Positions 31,028-33,682 of a DNA stretch of 33,682 nt are shown here, piece by piece. The notes beneath the pieces were generated by a model. It worked only from the letters and a program-made list of their open reading frames with translations, was not told the origin of the DNA and did no database searches. This stretch comes from Halobacteriovorax sp. (GTDB taxonomy: Bacteria > Bdellovibrionota > Bacteriovoracia > Bacteriovoracales > Bacteriovoracaceae): positions 1 to 33,682 of the forward strand of contig JAIFLR010000078.1 of assembly GCA_020048985.1 (NCBI GenBank). The letters run 5' to 3'. The position numbers and the translations under genes are program-made. Each line of letters begins with the position of its first letter. Position 1 is the first letter of the stretch.

Positions 31028-33578
31028 AGGCTCCGTGACAGGCCTTAAATTTTTTGCCCGAGCCACAAGGGCAGGGGTCATTTCTTCCAACTTTTACTGT
31101 CGCTCGGATAATTCTCTTTTCATCATCAACTTGTTTGGCCTGCTCTGCTTCCTGGTGCGCCTTGAGCTGGGCATTTAGCATTGCCTCTTGTTGGCTGTGA
31201 ATTTCATCAATCTCTTCTTTTGAAAGAAGTTTAATGTGCGAAATTCTCTCAATCACCGCTCGTTTGATCGCGTCCTTCATATTCTCATAGAGAGTAAAGG
31301 CTTCGCGCTTGTACTCAACCAGAGGATCTTTCTGGCCGTACGAGCGAAGGTTAATCCCTTCTTTCAAATGATCCATCGCCAGGAGATGGTCTTTCCAGAA
31401 TTGATCAAATGTAGCAAGTAGCACTTCACGGTAAGTGTATTTGACTTGTTCAATTTCAAAACCTTTGAACTTGTTCTCAATTGCTTCAACGCCTGCTTTT
31501 TTTAGGTACTCAAAAAGATCGCCCTGAGTTTGCTGAGAACATTCTTCAGCACTCAAAGTCCTGCCAACATTGAAGATCGCCTTCATATTGATGTTGATAT
31601 CTTCCCAAGGGTAGTCACGAAGAGTGGCTTTCTTCTCAGGCTTGACTTGCTCAACAAAATTGAAAGCAACTTCTTCAACAAAGTCATTGATGAGTTCATT
31701 GTTACCTTCGTCGTTCAAAATATCACGGCGGATTTTATAGATTACTTTACGCTGCTCATTCATGACGTTATCAAAATCAAGCAAATGCTTACGAATGTCA
31801 AAGTTGTGGGTTTCAACTTTCTTCTGTGCCTTGGCAATAGCATTGGTAATCATTGAGTGCTCAATAGGCTCATCTTCTTTCATTCCGAGCTTAATCATGA
31901 TGCCTTTGATTCTGTCAGAACCAAAAATTCTCATCAAATCATCTTCTAATGAAAGAAAGAACTTCGACTTACCTGGATCTCCCTGACGTCCTGATCGACC
32001 ACGGAGTTGGTTATCAATACGACGAGACTCATGTCTCTCTGTACCGATAATGAAAAGACCACCGGCCTTTTTAGTTTCCTCAGTCAGTTTAATATCTGTT
32101 CCTCGACCTGCCATGTTTGTGGCAATCGTTACTCCGCCTTTTTGTCCCGCTAGAGCAATAATTTCAGCTTCACGTGCGTGGTTTTTGGCGTTTAGAACTT
32201 CGTGTTTGATTCCCTTTTGAGAAAGGAAGTTGGAAATGAGCTCAGATGACTCAATGGAAATAGTACCAACCAGTACAGGCTGGCCTTTGGCATGACAATC
32301 AAGAATAAGCTGGGAAACGGCTTCATACTTAGCTTTTCTTGAAGCATAAACAACATCCGCCTGGTCATCTCTGATCATGGGAACGTTGGTTGGTATCACC
32401 ATAACTTCCAGATTATAAATTTTCATGAACTCTTCTGCTTCTGTATCAGCGGTACCAGTCATACCCGAAAGTTTTGAGTAGAGACGGAAGTAGTTTTGGA
32501 AAGTGATGGAGGCGAGTGTCTGGTTTTCAGATTTAACTTCAACGCCTTCTTTGGCCTCTACTGCCTGGTGAAGTCCGTCTGACCAACGTGATCCTTCTTT
32601 CATACGGCCAGTAAATTCATCTACGATGATTACCTTGCCATCACGAATAACATAATCAACTTCATTTTTAAAAAGGGTATGGGCACGAAGGGATTGGTTA
32701 ACGTGGTGAAGGACTTCAATGTTTCTGATATCGTAGAGATTTCCGATTTTCATAATTTCTTGAATACGTAAAATACCAGCTTCCGTAAGAACAGAGGAGC
32801 GAGCCTTTTCATCAACTGTGTAATGCGTTTCTCTTTCTAATTGAGGGATCACCTTGTCTACCACGCCGTACATGCGTGTATCGCCTTCAGAAGGACCAGA
32901 AATAAGCAGGGGAGTACGCGCCTCATCGATAAGGATTGAATCGACTTCATCTACGATACAGTAGTGGTGTTCTCTTTGAACGTAGTCATTGAGATCAAAT
33001 TTCATGTTGTCACGAAGGTAATCAAAGGCGAATTCGTTATTGGTACCGTAAGTGATATCGGCCTGGTAAGCGGCTTTGCGGTCTTCATCGTCCATATTGG
33101 AAACGATACAGCCAACAGTTAGTCCCATCCATTCATAGAGTTTACCCATCTCATGAGAGTCACGTTGAGCGAGGTAATCGTTCACTGTAACCAAGTGTGC
33201 GCCTCTACCGGATAACGCATTTAAGTAAAGTGAGAGAGTCGCAGTAAGAGTTTTACCTTCACCGGTCTTCATTTCAGCAATTTTACCATCATGAAGAACT
33301 AGACCACCAAGTATTTGAACGTCAAAGTGTCTCATGTTAAGCACACGGCGACTTGCTTCTCGGATAGCTGCAAAGGCATCCGGAAGAATATCACTTACAG
33401 TGGCGTTACCATTTTTGAGTTTGTCTTTGAAAATGAGAGTTTGAGATTGGAGTTCCTGGTCATTCATCGCCTTATATTTTGCTTCCAAAGCATTGACCTG
33501 ATCCAGAACAGGCTTAAGAGCACGCATATCGCGGTCTTGTTTTGTTCCAAATAATTTGCGCATCATCGAATGTAACAT
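31026..33578 (-). CDS. secA: Protein translocase ATPase SecA
   Basis: Motor ATPase of the Sec pathway, driving preproteins through SecYEG. All domains are visible in order: N-terminal [15 protein letters not shown], Walker [12 protein letters not shown], the [23 protein letters not shown] DEAD box (here [19 protein letters not shown]), the preprotein cross-linking domain, the second NBD with MAGRGTDI and [11 protein letters not shown], the helical scaffold and the C-terminal zinc finger [14 protein letters not shown] (Cys 836, 838, 847 and His 848), which contacts SecB. The 850 residues are normal. It follows an M23 peptidase gene by 15 bases and precedes the acidic repeat protein by nine. 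Confidence 0.98.
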   Translation of the reverse strand: MLHSMMRKLFGTKQDRDMRALKPVLDQVNALEAKYKAMNDQELQSQTLIFKDKLKNGNATVSDILPDAFAAIREASRRVLNMRHFDVQILGGLVLHDGKIAEMKTGEGKTLTATLSLYLNALSGRGAHLVTVNDYLAQRDSHEMGKLYEWMGLTVGCIVSNMDDEDRKAAYQADITYGTNNEFAFDYLRDNMKFDLNDYVQREHHYCIVDEVDSILIDEARTPLLISGPSEGDTRMYGVVDKVIPQLERETHYTVDEKARSSVLTEAGILRIQEIMKIGNLYDIRNIEVLHHVNQSLRAHTLFKNEVDYVIRDGKVIIVDEFTGRMKEGSRWSDGLHQAVEAKEGVEVKSENQTLASITFQNYFRLYSKLSGMTGTADTEAEEFMKIYNLEVMVIPTNVPMIRDDQADVVYASRKAKYEAVSQLILDCHAKGQPVLVGTISIESSELISNFLSQKGIKHEVLNAKNHAREAEIIALAGQKGGVTIATNMAGRGTDIKLTEETKKAGGLFIIGTERHESRRIDNQLRGRSGRQGDPGKSKFFLSLEDDLMRIFGSDRIKGIMIKLGMKEDEPIEHSMITNAIAKAQKKVETHNFDIRKHLLDFDNVMNEQRKVIYKIRRDILNDEGNNELINDFVEEVAFNFVEQVKPEKKATLRDYPWEDININMKAIFNVGRTLSAEECSQQTQGDLFEYLKKAGVEAIENKFKGFEIEQVKYTYREVLLATFDQFWKDHLLAMDHLKEGINLRSYGQKDPLVEYKREAFTLYENMKDAIKRAVIERISHIKLLSKEEIDEIHSQQEAMLNAQLKAHQEAEQAKQVDDEKRIIRATVKVGRNDPCPCGSGKKFKACHGA

Positions 33579-33593
33579 AATGAGAACCTTTTC

Positions 33594-33682
33594 TTAGTCT
33601 AAAATAAAATATAGGGGATCAACAGCAATACCGTTGACGCGAACTTCATAGTGAAGGTGAGGACCTGTTGAGTGACCAGTGC
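33594..33682 (-). CDS. M23-family (LytM) peptidase, 5' part outside window
   Basis: Only the last 29 codons are present, on the minus strand, ending in TAA at 33596-33594. They read TGHSTGPHLHYEVRVNG followed by IAVDPLYFILD. The GHSTGPHLHYEV segment is the HxH metal motif of LytM/M23 endopeptidases that cut peptidoglycan cross-bridges. Being just upstream of secA in the same direction it probably shares an operon with it. The N-terminal part, and so any signal or coiled-coil, is not in view. Confidence 0.9.
   Translation of the reverse strand, partial: TGHSTGPHLHYEVRVNGIAVDPLYFILD

Noticed and set aside
30577..31029. Plus-strand Ser-rich open frame of 150 codons
   Set aside because: It is the antisense shadow of the FGST repeats; its Ser and Val bias follows from the repeat on the other strand, and it has no ribosome-binding site.

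Overview
The window looks like chromosomal DNA of a predatory-type bacterium of the Bdellovibrionota, most likely the Bacteriovorax/Peredibacter side (Bacteriovoracales). The reasons are the modest GC content, very dense packing with 4-base start/stop overlaps, many TTG starts, abundant small lipoproteins, and a mevalonate isoprenoid operon in an otherwise Gram-negative setting (SecA, outer-membrane barrels, lipoboxes). This placement is inference from gene content; no rRNA gene or other marker fixes it. I see no insertion sequence, prophage, CRISPR array, tRNA or rRNA. The longest gene-free stretch is about 220 bases (22773-22995), so no gap exceeds 300 bases.

Region by region: 1-2088 is a minus-strand operon in which a ROK kinase, a small unknown protein, a YceF-type Maf pyrophosphatase and a lipoprotein (cut by the window edge) overlap by 1-4 bases. 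2123-4531 is a plus-strand pair: a protein resembling the bacterial archaeo-eukaryotic release factor (baeRF) families, then an unusual fusion of a gamma-carbonic-anhydrase-like beta-helix with a YihY/BrkB membrane domain, with a ten-A slippery tract at the domain junction. 4499-8472 is minus strand: arginine decarboxylase speA with a clear terminator, a 55-residue lipoprotein behind a sigma-54-like promoter, a cyclic-nucleotide-binding protein and an SGNH-like anchored protein. 8533-11228 is plus strand: a TrhP-like U32 protein, a degenerate U32 partner and an MliC-like lysozyme-inhibitor lipoprotein. 11225-13606 holds an RlmL-type methyltransferase (minus), a DOMON/CBM9-like protein and a short RsmI-like methylase.

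13580-21121 is the metabolic core: ispA (minus) diverges from a six-gene, overlapping operon encoding type 2 IPP isomerase, HMG-CoA reductase, a GYDIA-type GHMP kinase, diphosphomevalonate decarboxylase, mevalonate kinase and a secreted GH15 glucoamylase. Together these would carry HMG-CoA to farnesyl diphosphate; HMG-CoA synthase and the thiolase must lie elsewhere. 21178-23448 has a secreted protein with a YopT/C58-like Cys-His-Asp pattern, a crotonase-fold protein and a lipoprotein. 23445-25703 is a minus-strand operon (71-residue protein, thioredoxin reductase, DUF2914 membrane protein) behind a good sigma-70 promoter. 25878-28459 encodes two tandem, distantly related barrel-type outer-membrane proteins. 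28456-33682 is a minus-strand operon: an M23 peptidase (cut by the edge), secA, an acidic repeat protein ending in a YbjQ-like domain that probably starts at CTG, and glpD.

The strongest leads are the beta-helix/YihY fusion with its slippery tract, the non-AUG gene behind secA, the YopT-like secreted protein with a hairpin touching its start codon, the paired U32 proteins, and the sigma-54-like promoter of the 55-residue lipoprotein. All functional calls rest on reading motifs by eye; no database search was run.
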